Source: Verrucomicrobiia bacterium (lineage in GTDB: Bacteria; Verrucomicrobiota; Verrucomicrobiia; Verrucomicrobiales; Akkermansiaceae). Taken from it: DNA of 64,000 nucleotides. The DNA lies in the NCBI GenBank assembly GCA_030430455.1, contig JAUIJB010000009.1, forward strand, positions 1 to 64,000. The letters are read 5' to 3'. Position 1 is the first letter of the stretch. Every line of letters starts with the position of its first letter. Shown in pieces: positions 9,801-17,914 of this stretch. The notes under the pieces are model-generated. The model was not told where the DNA came from. It saw only the letters and a program-made list of their open reading frames with translations, and did not search any database. Both the position numbers and the translations under genes were made by a program.

Positions 9801-12800
9801 GTGGTTCCGCGACGGCGAACTGCTGCGGCGTGAGTGGTCGGACCCGGACCGCACCCAGCAGCGCTTCGAGCTGGATGTCGACGACGCGAGCCGCGGCGGC
9901 ATCACCGCCTTGGTGCACCAGGTGACCCTCAACCGGGCGCAGCGCTTCCAGCAGCGCGTCGAGGTGCCGTGGACCGACAAGCAGCTCAAGCTGCGCTGGG
10001 AGCGGCTGGTCTCGAAGCTCCAGCCGGGCGCGAAGGAAACCTGGACGGCGGTGATCGAGGATGCCGACGGGGTCGGCGTGGCGGCCGAGATGGTGGCGAC
10101 GCTCTACGACGCCTCTCTCGATGCCTTCCTCGGCCATGGTTTCCGCGACCTGGCGGGGTTTCTCAGGCGTGAGTCGGGCTACTACCGCAACGACCAATTC
10201 AGCAGCTCGCCGACAAGTCTGTCCCAGCCCACGGGTTTCCAGAGCCCGGGGCACTTTGCGATTCCGCAGCCCTTCCGTCACTATCGTAGCGAGCTCGCGC
10301 TCGGCTTCGGCCGGAGGTTCCGGGGGGCTGACGCGGTCTATTTCGGGCGAAGGAATGCGAGGGACGCCACGGCCATGAATGACGGGATGATGGGCGGCGC
10401 GGTGGACGCCTTCGCCGGGACCCCGGCAACGATGGAGGCCGCTCCAGCCGCCCCGATGGCCGCGGCGGCCGGGGCACCGGCGCGGATGAAGGCCGACGCC
10501 GGGGCCGGCGCCACGCCGGAGCCCCAGCCCGACCTCGACCAGGTCAGCCTGCGCGAGAACCTCAACGAGACCGCCTTCTTCCATCCCGACCTGACCAGCG
10601 AGGCCGACGGCAAGGTGCGGATCAGCTTCACCATGCCCGAGGCGCTGACGAAGTGGCGCTTCCTCGGCATGGCCCACGACGCCGACTTCCGCTCGGGCCT
10701 GCTCGAGGGCGAAACGGTGACCGCCAAGGACCTGATGGTGCAGCCGAACCCGCCGCGCTTCCTGCGCGAGGGCGACGCGATCGAGTTCACCGTCAAGGTG
10801 ACCAACCAGGCCGACGAGTCGAAGAGCGGCGTCGCCCGCCTGACGCTCAACGACGCGGCCACCGCGGAGGATCGCACGGCGGCGCTCGGCATCGGGTCCC
10901 CCGAGCAGCCCTTCGAGGTGCCGGCCAAGGAAAGCCGGACCCTGAGCTGGCGGATCGAGGTGCCGGATGGCGCCGGCTTCCTGCAGTACAAGGCGGTCGC
11001 CTCGAGCGGCGACCTCAGCGACGGCGAAGTCGGCTGGCTGCCGGTGATCCCGCGGCGGATCCTCGTCACCGAGTCGATGTCGCTGCCGATCCGCGACGCC
11101 GGGAGCAGGGAGTTCGAGTTCACCAAACTGCTCGAGAGCGGCGGGTCGGAGACGCTGGAGAACCAGTTCGTCCACGTCCAGGTCGTCTCCCAGCCGGCCT
11201 GGTATGCGGTGATGGCGCTGCCCTACCTGATGGAGTTCCCGCACGAGTGCGCCGAGCAGACCTTCAACCGCTACTACGCCAATGCGCTGGCGCGCCACAT
11301 CGCGACCTCCGATCCCAAGATCCGGCGGATCTTCGAGCTGTGGCGCGAGGATGGTGAGGCGCTCGACAGCCCGCTGATGAAGAACCAGGACCTCAAGGGG
11401 ATCCTGCTCGAGGAGACCCCCTGGCTCGCCGAGGCGAAGAGCGAGGCCGCGTCGCGGCGCCGGGTCGGCCTGCTGTTCGACGACAACACGATGGAGCGGG
11501 AGCTGGAGAAGGCGCTCGCCAGGCTCGCCGAGATGCAGCACGGCAACGGCTTGTGGCCGTGGTTTCCGGGCGGCCGCGAGAGCGAGTACATCAGCCTCTA
11601 CATCACCACCGGCTTCGGTCGCCTGCGTGCCCTCGGGGTGGAGACCGACATCACCCCGGCACTGCGCGCACTGGGCCCGCTCGACGCCGAGCTCACCCGG
11701 CGCTACGAGCGGATCCGCGAGGATGGCGACCTCGATGAGGACCACCTGACCCCGTGGGTGGCGCACCACCTCTACACCCGCACCTTCTTCCTCAGGGACC
11801 GCAAGGTGAAGGCGGCCGACCAGGTCGCCTTCGACTACTTCGTCGGCCAGGCGAAGGAATACTGGACCTCGCTTGGCAGCCGGATGTCGCGCGCGCACGC
11901 CGCGCTGGCGCTGCATCGCCTCGGCGAGCGGGGGACCGCCGGCCTGATCACCCGCTCGCTCAAGGAGCACGCCAAGGTGACCGAGGAGCAGGGGATGTTC
12001 TGGAAGGACTCCGAGGGCGAGGGCTGGTGGTGGTGGCAGGCGCCGATCGAGACCCAGGCGATGATGATCGAGGCCTTCCGCGAGATCGATGGCGACGAGG
12101 CGGCGGTCGACGACTGCCAGGTGTGGATGATCAAGCAGAAGCAGGTCGGCGACTGGCGCACCACCAAGGCGACCGCCGACGCGGTCTATGCGCTGCTGAT
12201 GGGCGGGCGGAACCTGCTTTCCTCCGACGAGCTGCTCGAGGTCTCGCTGGGTGGCGTGGAGGTCGAGCCCGGCAAAATCGAGGCGGGGACCGGGATGTAC
12301 GAGGTGCGCTTCGCACGTGACGAAGTGAAGCCGGAACTCGGCGACATCGAGCTGCGCAAGAGCGACGAGGGCGTCGCCTGGGCCAGCATCCACTGGCAGT
12401 ACCTCGAGGACATGGCGAGGGTGACGTCGCACGAGGGTAGCCAGCTGCGGCTCGACAAGGAACTCTTTCTGCGCCGCAACACCGACGAGGGGCCGGTGCT
12501 GGTGCCGATCGACGAGCACGAGGTTGCGGTCGGCGACGAGCTGGTCACGCGGGTCGTCGTGCGCAACGACCGCGCGATGGAGTTCGTCCACCTGAAGGAC
12601 CTCCGCGGCAGCGGCACCGAGCCGGTGAACGTGCTGAGCGGCTATCGCTGGCAGGACGGGGTCGGCTACTACGAGGTGACGCGCGACACGGCGACCCACT
12701 TCTTCATCGATCGCCTGCCGCCGGGGACCCACGTGTTCGAGTCCAGCGTGCGGGTGCAGCATGCCGGCGAGTACCAGACCGGTATCGCCGAGGTCCGCTG

Positions 12801-12858
12801 CATGTATGCCCCCGAGTTCGCCGCCCACAGCGGGAGCGTCGGGATCGAGGTGGAGTAG
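6892..12858 (+). CDS. Secreted giant alpha-2-macroglobulin family protein (thioester type)
   Basis: 1988 residues from ATG 6892, where a signal peptide begins (MMKHSLIGALIAF...SHA); an in-frame upstream start lacks this. Family role: a periplasmic protease trap, in which a cut bait region activates a thioester that binds the protease. Visible parts: N-terminal helical/TPR-like region (about 25-370), macroglobulin beta domains with YRPGQTVHFKG near 585, a Gly/Ala/Met-rich low-complexity bait-like stretch (about 1160-1215), the alpha-2-macroglobulin domain near 1235-1290, and the thioester motif CAEQ with Cys1453 in PHECAEQTFNRYY, then the toroid domain. It has no lipobox cysteine, unlike many bacterial homologues, and no pbpC neighbour. 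The long architecture resembles the YfaS-like family. Confidence 0.92.
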   Translation: MMKHSLIGALIAFASLMASHAMVSEELWTQVQEAREKDQPKTEIGLLEQIEQAAFEQEAWAEGVRAMAQRIATENQIEGRAVVIKQLDEAIGEAPPQARPLLRAMSASWLLGYYHQNRWRFMQRSSTGSPVGDDFESWDLARILAEIDQRFQAALEDDEALKAAPVGDFDLLLEKGQLPDEHRPTLFDFIANEALGFYAMEEVAVSRPVDAFDIAADSPVFAGVEDFLAWQPQTDDETSPKFRALRLHQRLLEFHREDDDRLAFLTADLQRLRWAIRAAGEEGKDERAERVLRTFIERHADSPLSAWARVDLGQRLQGDEREKDAHGVWLAGAEAFPDHPFGKLCRNRVDRLEMPMLNLSVENHWTPAGEDIRVSHRNLDRVWFRLYSMAFKPSRETINRDPLPDQEAWLPAMLDEDPVRAWSEELVDERLFKMRDATLPVPEDLPDGYHVLVASADEEFSLQDNAVALCGVHLTPLALSVGQKPEGGLEGFVVDAVSGAPLDGVEVAVWTWVNNDEQLVERSVRTDVGGRFELDEGPQGRCLLVARRGVQRAVVRTWLGNRSGRRSQDHEQVIFFTDRSIYRPGQTVHFKGIRFVTNPAEGKYEVLPGKDGEVVLRDPNGEVVERLQVSTNERGSFAGSFTAPDGSVLGRCQIMIEGTHRIGGQVQVEEYKRPKFFTEVDAPAEEVSLGEEVAVKVRAEAYTGAAVDGAKVAWRVTRGAQLPPWTRWCWWIPPFSSDSEEIAHGVAETAADGSVELRFTAEPDTGVDPELEPVFVFEITADVTDGAGETRSKTRTIRVARTSLAARLECDDWLPSGDKVAIRVHTESHDGEGREAGGTLRIHRLKEPEECPRPESNQGNWRYQHSEDPSDRWEPGEQVEEFAVTTDEEGLAEVEAELDAGAYRLVFTTRDAGGNEVKALLGIQVVDPEARDFPTMKPFHVVLPGDSIESGGTAVLLWGSGHEEARARVEWFRDGELLRREWSDPDRTQQRFELDVDDASRGGITALVHQVTLNRAQRFQQRVEVPWTDKQLKLRWERLVSKLQPGAKETWTAVIEDADGVGVAAEMVATLYDASLDAFLGHGFRDLAGFLRRESGYYRNDQFSSSPTSLSQPTGFQSPGHFAIPQPFRHYRSELALGFGRRFRGADAVYFGRRNARDATAMNDGMMGGAVDAFAGTPATMEAAPAAPMAAAAGAPARMKADAGAGATPEPQPDLDQVSLRENLNETAFFHPDLTSEADGKVRISFTMPEALTKWRFLGMAHDADFRSGLLEGETVTAKDLMVQPNPPRFLREGDAIEFTVKVTNQADESKSGVARLTLNDAATAEDRTAALGIGSPEQPFEVPAKESRTLSWRIEVPDGAGFLQYKAVASSGDLSDGEVGWLPVIPRRILVTESMSLPIRDAGSREFEFTKLLESGGSETLENQFVHVQVVSQPAWYAVMALPYLMEFPHECAEQTFNRYYANALARHIATSDPKIRRIFELWREDGEALDSPLMKNQDLKGILLEETPWLAEAKSEAASRRRVGLLFDDNTMERELEKALARLAEMQHGNGLWPWFPGGRESEYISLYITTGFGRLRALGVETDITPALRALGPLDAELTRRYERIREDGDLDEDHLTPWVAHHLYTRTFFLRDRKVKAADQVAFDYFVGQAKEYWTSLGSRMSRAHAALALHRLGERGTAGLITRSLKEHAKVTEEQGMFWKDSEGEGWWWWQAPIETQAMMIEAFREIDGDEAAVDDCQVWMIKQKQVGDWRTTKATADAVYALLMGGRNLLSSDELLEVSLGGVEVEPGKIEAGTGMYEVRFARDEVKPELGDIELRKSDEGVAWASIHWQYLEDMARVTSHEGSQLRLDKELFLRRNTDEGPVLVPIDEHEVAVGDELVTRVVVRNDRAMEFVHLKDLRGSGTEPVNVLSGYRWQDGVGYYEVTRDTATHFFIDRLPPGTHVFESSVRVQHAGEYQTGIAEVRCMYAPEFAAHSGSVGIEVE

Positions 12859-13273
12859 CGGGACGAGCGGAGTGCCGTCCGGAGCATCGGTTGTCTCGTT
12901 GGGGGAGCTGGATGGATTGCCGGAGTCCTGGGCCGCTCACTCCGGCAGGCCTCCAGCCTGCGCGAAAAAGGGGTCAGGTGATAACTTTTGCAATCTGGTC
13001 TTAGGGAGAGTCGCGATTTGCTTGCCCGGCTTGGAATCTCCCGCGGCGGCGACCAACTGATTGCTCCAGCGAAGCGGTGCAGACCGCTCGGTTCGGCGGA
13101 GGGGGGGCGTCGACTAGTCGCCGCGGCCCACCGCGACAGATCGAGGTGCTGCTTCAAAGAACGCGCAGCGGGTCATGGGTGTGTCCTCGATCGTATCGAG
13201 GCGGGGGAGAAAACCAGAATCTGGATGGAAGGGTTTATAAGATTTATCACCTGACCCCGTTTTTGCGCGACCT
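12859..13273. other. Spacer with a MITE-like element
   Basis: No coding sequence I can support. Most of it is the inverted-repeat-bounded element at 12965-13265. Confidence 0.6.
12965..13265. mobile_element. Non-autonomous element with 15-bp terminal inverted repeats
   Basis: GGGGTCAGGTGATAA at 12970-12984 is repeated exactly inverted at 13244-13258; both copies are flanked outside by A/T runs (AAAAA at 12965, TTTTT at 13260). The 259 bp between carry no transposase. The end sequence GGGGTCAGGT resembles ends seen around IS200/RAYT-type transposase genes (from memory), so a decayed or MITE-like derivative is inferred. Confidence 0.55.
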
Positions 13274-13516
13274 CTACCAGAGTCGTTTCCTGGCAAATGC
13301 CCGACCGGAACCGGACTTCAGGTAGCGTTCGAAGTTGGCGGCCTGCTCGCGGCTGCTGAAAGCGAGGTAAGTGACCAGCTTCCAGGGTCGAAGTCCCTCC
13401 GTGTTGATCGAGCCACCGGCGTTGTGCCGGTTGAGGCGTTCCTTGAGGTCGCTTGTCGAACCGATGTAGGTCCGGTCTGGGTCGACCTCGCTGCGGAGAA
13501 GGTAGACGTAGTGCAT
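13274..13516 (-). CDS. GIY-YIG nuclease domain protein
   Basis: 80 residues from ATG 13516 (the longer in-frame reading upstream is not family-like). The GIY-YIG fold signature is visible as YVYLLRS near the start and TYIGSTSDLKERLNRHNAGG at about 18-37, with the Arg on the first helix and Glu in FSSREQAANFERYLKSG. Length and pattern match small single-domain GIY-YIG proteins of the UPF0213/YhbQ type, predicted nucleases of uncertain cellular role. It lies just outside the left end of the integrative element and may be an earlier insertion or a chromosomal gene. Confidence 0.88.
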   Translation of the reverse strand: MHYVYLLRSEVDPDRTYIGSTSDLKERLNRHNAGGSINTEGLRPWKLVTYLAFSSREQAANFERYLKSGSGRAFARKRLW

Positions 13517-13701
13517 CGCCCCAACCCTGAAGCTCTTGGTTCGGACCGTGAAGCCCTCCTTCGCCCGGCTGCCGTCGAGGCTACGGCGGGCAGCCTTCGC
13601 CAAGACTTCGGCTCCCCCCCGGAAAAGGCACAGCCCTCGTATGGACCTCATTCACCCGCGAAACCGGGGGAGGCTGGCTTGCCAGCCGAAGCCTTGGCGA
13701 A

Positions 13702-13751
13702 GGCTGGTAGACCCGACAGGAGTCGAACCTGTATCTACGGCTTCGGAGGCC
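13702..13751. other. attL: 50-bp copy of the tRNA-Arg 3' half
   Basis: Identical to 22582-22631, which contains the 3' half of the tRNA-Arg gene up to its anticodon loop. This copy has no 5' half, so it is the displaced att site marking the left edge of the integrative element. Confidence 0.9.
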
Positions 13752-13789
13752 TTGGCCAAATGCTTGTTTTCTAGGGGTTTCGTGGACCC

Positions 13790-13812
13790 TGTAACCACCT
13801 GTAACCACCTTT
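13790..13812. promoter_or_regulatory. Left 10-bp direct repeat pair, candidate integrase/excisionase arm sites
   Basis: GTAACCACCT twice in tandem (13791-13800, 13801-13810). A matching pair, GTAACCACTT twice, is at 22460-22479 next to the right end. Position and symmetry suggest arm-type binding sites; this is inference. Confidence 0.5.
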
Positions 13813-13851
13813 CCGCTTGCCGCACTACGTCGCAGGGAGTAGAACCGCGGC

Positions 13852-15159
13852 ATGAGGAAGACAATCACCGTCACCGAGGTTTCCCACCCTCGCTACACTC
13901 ACCGCTGCCGCTACCCCGGCCCCAACGGCAAGCTCCGTACTTCGTGGTTCAAGAACGAGACCGACGCCCTGGCCTTCGCGAAGAAGAAGGGCGAGGAACT
14001 CGGGCAGGAGGGCAAGGCCTTCGGCACCATCGACCGCGACGAGCGGGCCGTCCTCGAGTTCTGGCGCGCCTTCGTGGATCGCAACGAGGACACCCCGCCG
14101 CCGCCCCTGATGGACGTTCTCCGCGAGTATGCCGATCGCTGGGCGGCCACCCGGTCGAGCGTGACGGTCGAGAAGGCGGTCGAGACCTACATCGCGACGA
14201 AGGAGGCCGAAGGGCTGCGCGACCGCTCCCTGCAGACCATCGAGAGCCGATGCGGACGCTTCGCCAAGGACTTCGCCGGCCGGCCCCTCGCGTCGATCAC
14301 CCCGGTGGAAATTTCCGATTGGATCCTCCGGCTGCGCGCGTCCCGGATCCGGGGGAGGGGGAAGGTCACCAGGTCCGGCGAGATGCCGCCCCTCGGCCTT
14401 GAGGCGAAGCGCAACCACCGGATCGCGATCCATGGTCTCTACACTTTCGCCAAGGCTCGGGGATGGGTGAAGGAGAACCCGGTCGCGGATGCCGCCCGCC
14501 CTCGGCCGAAGCGGAAGCAGCCGGGAATCCTCCGGCCGGTCGATGTTGCGCGGTTCCTCGCCGCGGTCGATGCGGTCGATCCCGGTCTGGTCCCGTTCTG
14601 GGCGGTCCGGTTCTTCGCCGGCGTTCGCGAGCAAGAGGCGCTTCGGATGGACTGGTCAATGGTGGACCTCGAGGCCGGCGAGATCAACCTGCCGGGCACG
14701 ATCACGAAAACGAGCCAGCCGCGGACCCTGAAGGTCGAGGCCGCGCTCGAGGCCTTCCTCGAGCCCCACAGCAAGGCCTCCGGGGACCTCTGCCCGTTCA
14801 CACCGATGGAGCGCCGCTACCGGCTCCTCAAGGCGAGGAAGATGCTCAAGGAGGAGGACGCGAAGGCGAAGAAGGGGACCACCGCGTTCCCCTCTCCGAT
14901 GCCCGCCAACTGCGCGCGGCACTCGTTCGCCACCTACCATCTTCTCAAGTTCCGCCACGCTGGGGAGACTGCCCTTCAACTCGGGCACGGAGGATCGCCG
15001 GAAATGCTCCACCGCCACTACAAGGGGATTGCCCGTGACGCCGATGCGGAGGGCTTTTGGGAGATCCGGCCGGCCAAGAGACCCGACAACGTGGTCCGCA
15101 TCAAGCGTGGGAAGAAGGCCCCAGCGAAGAAGACCACGACCAGGAGGAAGGCACGATGA
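13852..15159 (+). CDS. int: Tyrosine recombinase / phage-type integrase
   Basis: 435 residues. An N-terminal arm-binding-like segment (1-60), a core-binding SAM-like domain (about 100-205) and a C-terminal catalytic domain are seen. Catalytic positions: Arg259 in GVREQEALR, Lys286, Arg356 in NCARHSFAT, His379 in LGHG and the nucleophile Tyr390 in HRHYKG. The first His of the usual H-x-x-R box is Asn353 here, a tolerated but uncommon change. A Lys/Arg-rich tail ends the protein. It sits beside attL and should catalyse integration into tRNA-Arg. Its stop overlaps the next start (ATGA). Confidence 0.94.
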   Translation: MRKTITVTEVSHPRYTHRCRYPGPNGKLRTSWFKNETDALAFAKKKGEELGQEGKAFGTIDRDERAVLEFWRAFVDRNEDTPPPPLMDVLREYADRWAATRSSVTVEKAVETYIATKEAEGLRDRSLQTIESRCGRFAKDFAGRPLASITPVEISDWILRLRASRIRGRGKVTRSGEMPPLGLEAKRNHRIAIHGLYTFAKARGWVKENPVADAARPRPKRKQPGILRPVDVARFLAAVDAVDPGLVPFWAVRFFAGVREQEALRMDWSMVDLEAGEINLPGTITKTSQPRTLKVEAALEAFLEPHSKASGDLCPFTPMERRYRLLKARKMLKEEDAKAKKGTTAFPSPMPANCARHSFATYHLLKFRHAGETALQLGHGGSPEMLHRHYKGIARDADAEGFWEIRPAKRPDNVVRIKRGKKAPAKKTTTRRKAR

Positions 15160-15689
15160 CCGAGGACGAGTGGAGGGAGATTTCAATCCGGATGCACTAC
15201 TCCAAGCGCATCACCGTGGCTATGGAGCTCTACGACGCACCTGGTGCGCGGGAAAAGCTCGAGAAGCCGGACCCCGACCTCTTCTTTGCCTTGCTCGCCC
15301 GTGTCGTCCCGGACACGGGATTCACCGCGAGGGTGGAGCAGGCGCTCGCAAGCGGTGACTTTGGTCTGTTCGACTCCATCAGCGAGGCGATCCGGCTTAG
15401 GCATGCCGTTGCCAAGCGCCGGCGCAGCGGAATCGCCAATGACGGAAGCCGGCCATCATTCCCGCTGCACGCAGCGGTAGGCTTCAGCGTCCTTGAAGAG
15501 TTGGTGGTGGCAGGCGAGCCGATTCCACGGAAGGGCGACCTCTCCGAGCTGATCCAACAGAAGCTGATCGAGCTCGGCGCGGCGCCGTACGAAGACGCCA
15601 GCGATTGGCGCAAGCTCTGGAAGGTGCTGGAGGTCGAAAAGGCCCCGCAGAAGCACGTCGGCCGGACCCCGAAGCCGCGGAAGCGCTGA
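15156..15689 (+). CDS. Hypothetical protein coupled to the integrase gene
   Basis: 177 residues from ATG 15156, overlapping the integrase stop by ATGA; a longer upstream in-frame reading lies inside the integrase gene and is rejected. The protein is mixed helical and soluble, with a basic RRRSG segment near 90 and a basic C-terminus (GRTPKPRKR). I do not recognise a family. Translational coupling to the integrase gene suggests it works with the element's integration or early functions. Confidence 0.7.
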   Translation: MTEDEWREISIRMHYSKRITVAMELYDAPGAREKLEKPDPDLFFALLARVVPDTGFTARVEQALASGDFGLFDSISEAIRLRHAVAKRRRSGIANDGSRPSFPLHAAVGFSVLEELVVAGEPIPRKGDLSELIQQKLIELGAAPYEDASDWRKLWKVLEVEKAPQKHVGRTPKPRKR

Positions 15690-15769
15690 TCCAGCAGGGT
15701 TTGGAGGTGGGGTGAAGTTTCGGCCGCACCGCGACGCAGCGAGCACGCACTTGGGGCAGACTCTGCCCC

Positions 15770-15964
15770 GTGATTGCAGACAAACCACTCCTGACGCGAA
15801 GCGAGGCCGCAAAAGCCCTCGCCGTTTCCGTGCGGAAGGTCGACTACCTGATCGCCGCCGGTGAGTTGCCGGTTGTGCGGATGGGCCGGACCATCCGGAT
15901 CCGCCCAAGCGCGATCGAGTACTTCGTCGAGGCCCGCGAGCAGTACGGAAAGGCAGCACGATGA
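15770..15964 (+). CDS. Excisionase-like helix-turn-helix protein
   Basis: 64 residues from GTG 15770. The pattern LLTRSEAAKALAVSVRKVDYL, then GELPVVRMGRTIRIRPSAIE, is the MerR/Xis-type winged helix domain found in excisionases and element regulators. It is small enough to be a recombination directionality factor. It overlaps the following gene by ATGA. Confidence 0.82.
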   Translation: MIADKPLLTRSEAAKALAVSVRKVDYLIAAGELPVVRMGRTIRIRPSAIEYFVEAREQYGKAAR

Positions 15965-16281
15965 AGATCGGGTACAGCGAAGACGAGGTAATCGTCATGG
16001 CAGCGCGGTCTCTCGTCGATCCCGACCCTCGCGGCCGAGTTTGGGCCTGCTGCGTCATGCTCTCCAGCTGCGGCGAGGTCGTCGATGGATTCGACCTTGT
16101 AGGCATGCAGAGGAGCGTCTGGGACTTTGAACCGGATGACATGCAAGCGCCGGCCCGCACGCTCGAGAATGCGGTGAGGCGATCCGGTTGTCTCAAGAAA
16201 CTTCACGACCGATTCCGGGACATCACAGGGCACGAGCTCGACGATTGTCTCGAAGAGGTGAGCTTCCCAAAGGAGTCATGA
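15961..16281 (+). CDS. Hypothetical protein of the coupled cluster
   Basis: 106 residues, no recognised family. Acidic overall, with several cysteines (WACCVML, SCGEVV, SGCLKK, LDDCLEE) and no signal or membrane segment. The start overlaps the preceding stop and its own stop overlaps the next start (both ATGA), so it belongs to one polycistronic, translationally coupled unit. Confidence 0.65.
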   Translation: MKIGYSEDEVIVMAARSLVDPDPRGRVWACCVMLSSCGEVVDGFDLVGMQRSVWDFEPDDMQAPARTLENAVRRSGCLKKLHDRFRDITGHELDDCLEEVSFPKES

Positions 16282-16481
16282 GTCGGAAGAGACCCCGCAC
16301 CCGGCCCGTGCCGACCCGCTCCGAGCGCGAGACGGCGCGCATCTTTTCGATCCTCGACGACCTCGAGGCCCATCGGCCCAAGCGCAGAATCACCGTCGCC
16401 GATCACGAGCGATTCCGCGCGACCGGAGAGCCGCCCCACCAGGGCGACGCAGACCTCGAGGAAGGGAGGGCAGCAAGATGA
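16278..16481 (+). CDS. Small basic hypothetical protein
   Basis: 67 residues from ATG 16278, with an AGGAG ribosome site five bases before it. Rich in Arg and Pro at the N-terminus (MSRKRPRTRPVPTRSE), then a helical region with ILDDLEAHRPKRRITVAD. No family recognised; the charge suggests nucleic-acid binding. ATGA overlaps on both sides. Confidence 0.55.
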   Translation: MSRKRPRTRPVPTRSERETARIFSILDDLEAHRPKRRITVADHERFRATGEPPHQGDADLEEGRAAR

Positions 16482-16753
16482 GCGAGTCAGCCACCAAACC
16501 AGCGCGCATCCAGCGGAAGCGGACCAAGGGGTGGAAGAAGCCAGCGAACACCGTTTGCGTCACCAGACCAGGCCGCTGGGGGAACCCCTACGACTGGAAA
16601 ACGCTGGGGAAGGCCGAGGCCGTTCGACTCTTCGAGAAGAACATCCTGCCGACCCTGCCGGTCCACGAGCTGCGCGGGAAGAACCTCGCGTGCTGGTGCA
16701 AGGCTGGCGAGCCGTGCCACGCGGAATCCCTGCTTCGAGCTGCGAACCGATGA
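16478..16753 (+). CDS. DUF4326-family protein
   Basis: 91 residues. CVTRPGRWGNPYDW near 27-40 and GKNLACWCKAGEPCHAESLL near 67-86 match the DUF4326 domain common in phages and mobile elements; the paired Cys and His residues suggest a metal site. Function unknown. A strong GGAAGGAGGG ribosome site precedes it; ATGA overlaps link it to both neighbours. Confidence 0.75.
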   Translation: MSESATKPARIQRKRTKGWKKPANTVCVTRPGRWGNPYDWKTLGKAEAVRLFEKNILPTLPVHELRGKNLACWCKAGEPCHAESLLRAANR

Positions 16754-16872
16754 ACGCACCACCCGAACACGCCGCCGCCCCGATGCGCGAACACCGAGGC
16801 GGAGCTGAAGGAACAATCGACGACCGAGAACCTACTGTGAATGGGGCAGGAACGCAAGGAGGTAGGCCATGA
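16750..16872 (+). CDS. Very small coupled ORF (40 residues)
   Basis: Starts in an ATGA overlap with the DUF4326 gene and ends in an ATGA overlap with the next gene. The peptide is Gly/Ala/Pro/Glu-rich (MNAPPEHAAAPMREHRGG...), with no fold I can name. The evidence for translation is the coupling on both sides only; it may serve mainly to carry ribosomes onward. Confidence 0.4.
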   Translation: MNAPPEHAAAPMREHRGGAEGTIDDREPTVNGAGTQGGRP

Positions 16873-17663
16873 TGAGGTTCATCGCGCTTCACGATTCCGA
16901 GCTCACCAACCAGCTGCAGGAACGCCACCCGAACGCGTTCCTGCTCCTGCTGCTGATCGCGCGCCGGGCACGCTGGAAGAAGGAGCCCTGCCCGATCCTG
17001 GGGCTGTCCTACGGGCAAGCTCTGATCGGCGACTGGAGGAAGGCCGGACTCCCTTCGGAGAAGGCATACAGATGCGCGAAAGATGCGCTTGTTAGGGGCG
17101 GACTGGCGACGTTCAGAGGGGCGAAGACAGGGGCGAACAGGGGAACAGTTGCAACCCTAGTATCTACCGAGGTTTGCTCCATCTCAGATCCGACAAGGGG
17201 CGATCAAAGGGGCGATCAAAGGGCGGACGAGGGGGCAGACGAAGGGCGGACGAAGGGCGGACGAAGGGCGACAAAGCACACAGAGCACACAGAGCACACG
17301 GATCACCAGCCACTGCTTACCCCCCCAATCCCCCCCAAGGGGGCTGACGCACCGCCGCCGGCGATGCCGCATGGCTGGCGAAACTGGTCAGCTAAGCGCC
17401 AGAAGGCCACCAGGGTGGGCCGCAACACTGAGCTGATGAAGCGCATGGGGAGATGGTTTGGAAGGAGGCCAGAAACCTTGTGGACCGTCCACGAGGCCGG
17501 GCTCCTCGAGAACCTGAATCCACCGGAGGACGAGCTCGACATGCTCGAGGCCCGTTACCTTGCCGTGGTCGACAAGGAGCACGACTACCGCCGACGAGAC
17601 CTTGCCACTCTCCTGGCCAACTGGACGCAGGAGATCGACCGAACATTGACCGAGACCCACTGA
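16869..17663 (+). CDS. Hypothetical protein, possibly a replication/primosome-type DNA-binding protein
   Basis: 264 residues from ATGATG at 16869. The N-terminal ~75 residues are helical (FLLLLLIARRARWKKEPC... IGDWRKAGLPSEKAYRCAKDALVRGGLATF), resembling the winged-helix part of phage replication-organiser proteins. A low-complexity middle (about 110-150) repeats GDQR, ADEG, GRTKG and TEHTEHTD. A helical C-terminal domain follows. The fold assignment is a guess from pattern and place. It ends one base into the next start. Confidence 0.5.
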   Translation: MMRFIALHDSELTNQLQERHPNAFLLLLLIARRARWKKEPCPILGLSYGQALIGDWRKAGLPSEKAYRCAKDALVRGGLATFRGAKTGANRGTVATLVSTEVCSISDPTRGDQRGDQRADEGADEGRTKGGRRATKHTEHTEHTDHQPLLTPPIPPKGADAPPPAMPHGWRNWSAKRQKATRVGRNTELMKRMGRWFGRRPETLWTVHEAGLLENLNPPEDELDMLEARYLAVVDKEHDYRRRDLATLLANWTQEIDRTLTETH

Positions 17664-17914
17664 TGAGAACCTACAAAGCAACCGCCCGAATCGAGAAGAC
17701 CTACAGCATCAGCGCCGAGAACGCCAAGGAGGCCGAGCGCAAGCTGGCCGAGATGACCAGGAGGGACGCGCAAGCCATCGGCGCCGAGTTCATCGACCAG
17801 GACGAGATCGTCGACCAGGCCGAAGACTGCGCGGCATGCCGTGGCACGGGGGCATCGCCCGACGACCCGGACACCGATTGCAGCCGATGCCATGGAAGCG
17901 GGGAAGAACCGTGA
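17663..17914 (+). CDS. Small protein with DnaJ-like CxxCxG zinc knuckle
   Basis: 83 residues from ATG 17663 (overlaps the previous stop by one base). The C-terminal half carries CAACRGTG and CSRCHGSG, two CxxCxG motifs as in the DnaJ zinc centre, likely binding one zinc ion. The N-terminal half (YKATARIEKTYSISAENAKEAERKLAEM) looks like a small alpha/beta domain. Role unknown; GTGA overlap with the next gene. Confidence 0.6.
   Translation: MRTYKATARIEKTYSISAENAKEAERKLAEMTRRDAQAIGAEFIDQDEIVDQAEDCAACRGTGASPDDPDTDCSRCHGSGEEP

Noticed and set aside
9097-12828. Long minus-strand open frame of over 1200 residues
   Set aside because: Antisense shadow of the macroglobulin gene; composition is His/Arg/Leu-rich with no fold or start signal.
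17210-17310. CRISPR-like direct repeats (GGGCGATCAAAG, GGGCGGACGAAG, ACAGAGCAC)
   Set aside because: Short, adjacent repeats without spacers, inside a coding frame; simple low-complexity expansion.
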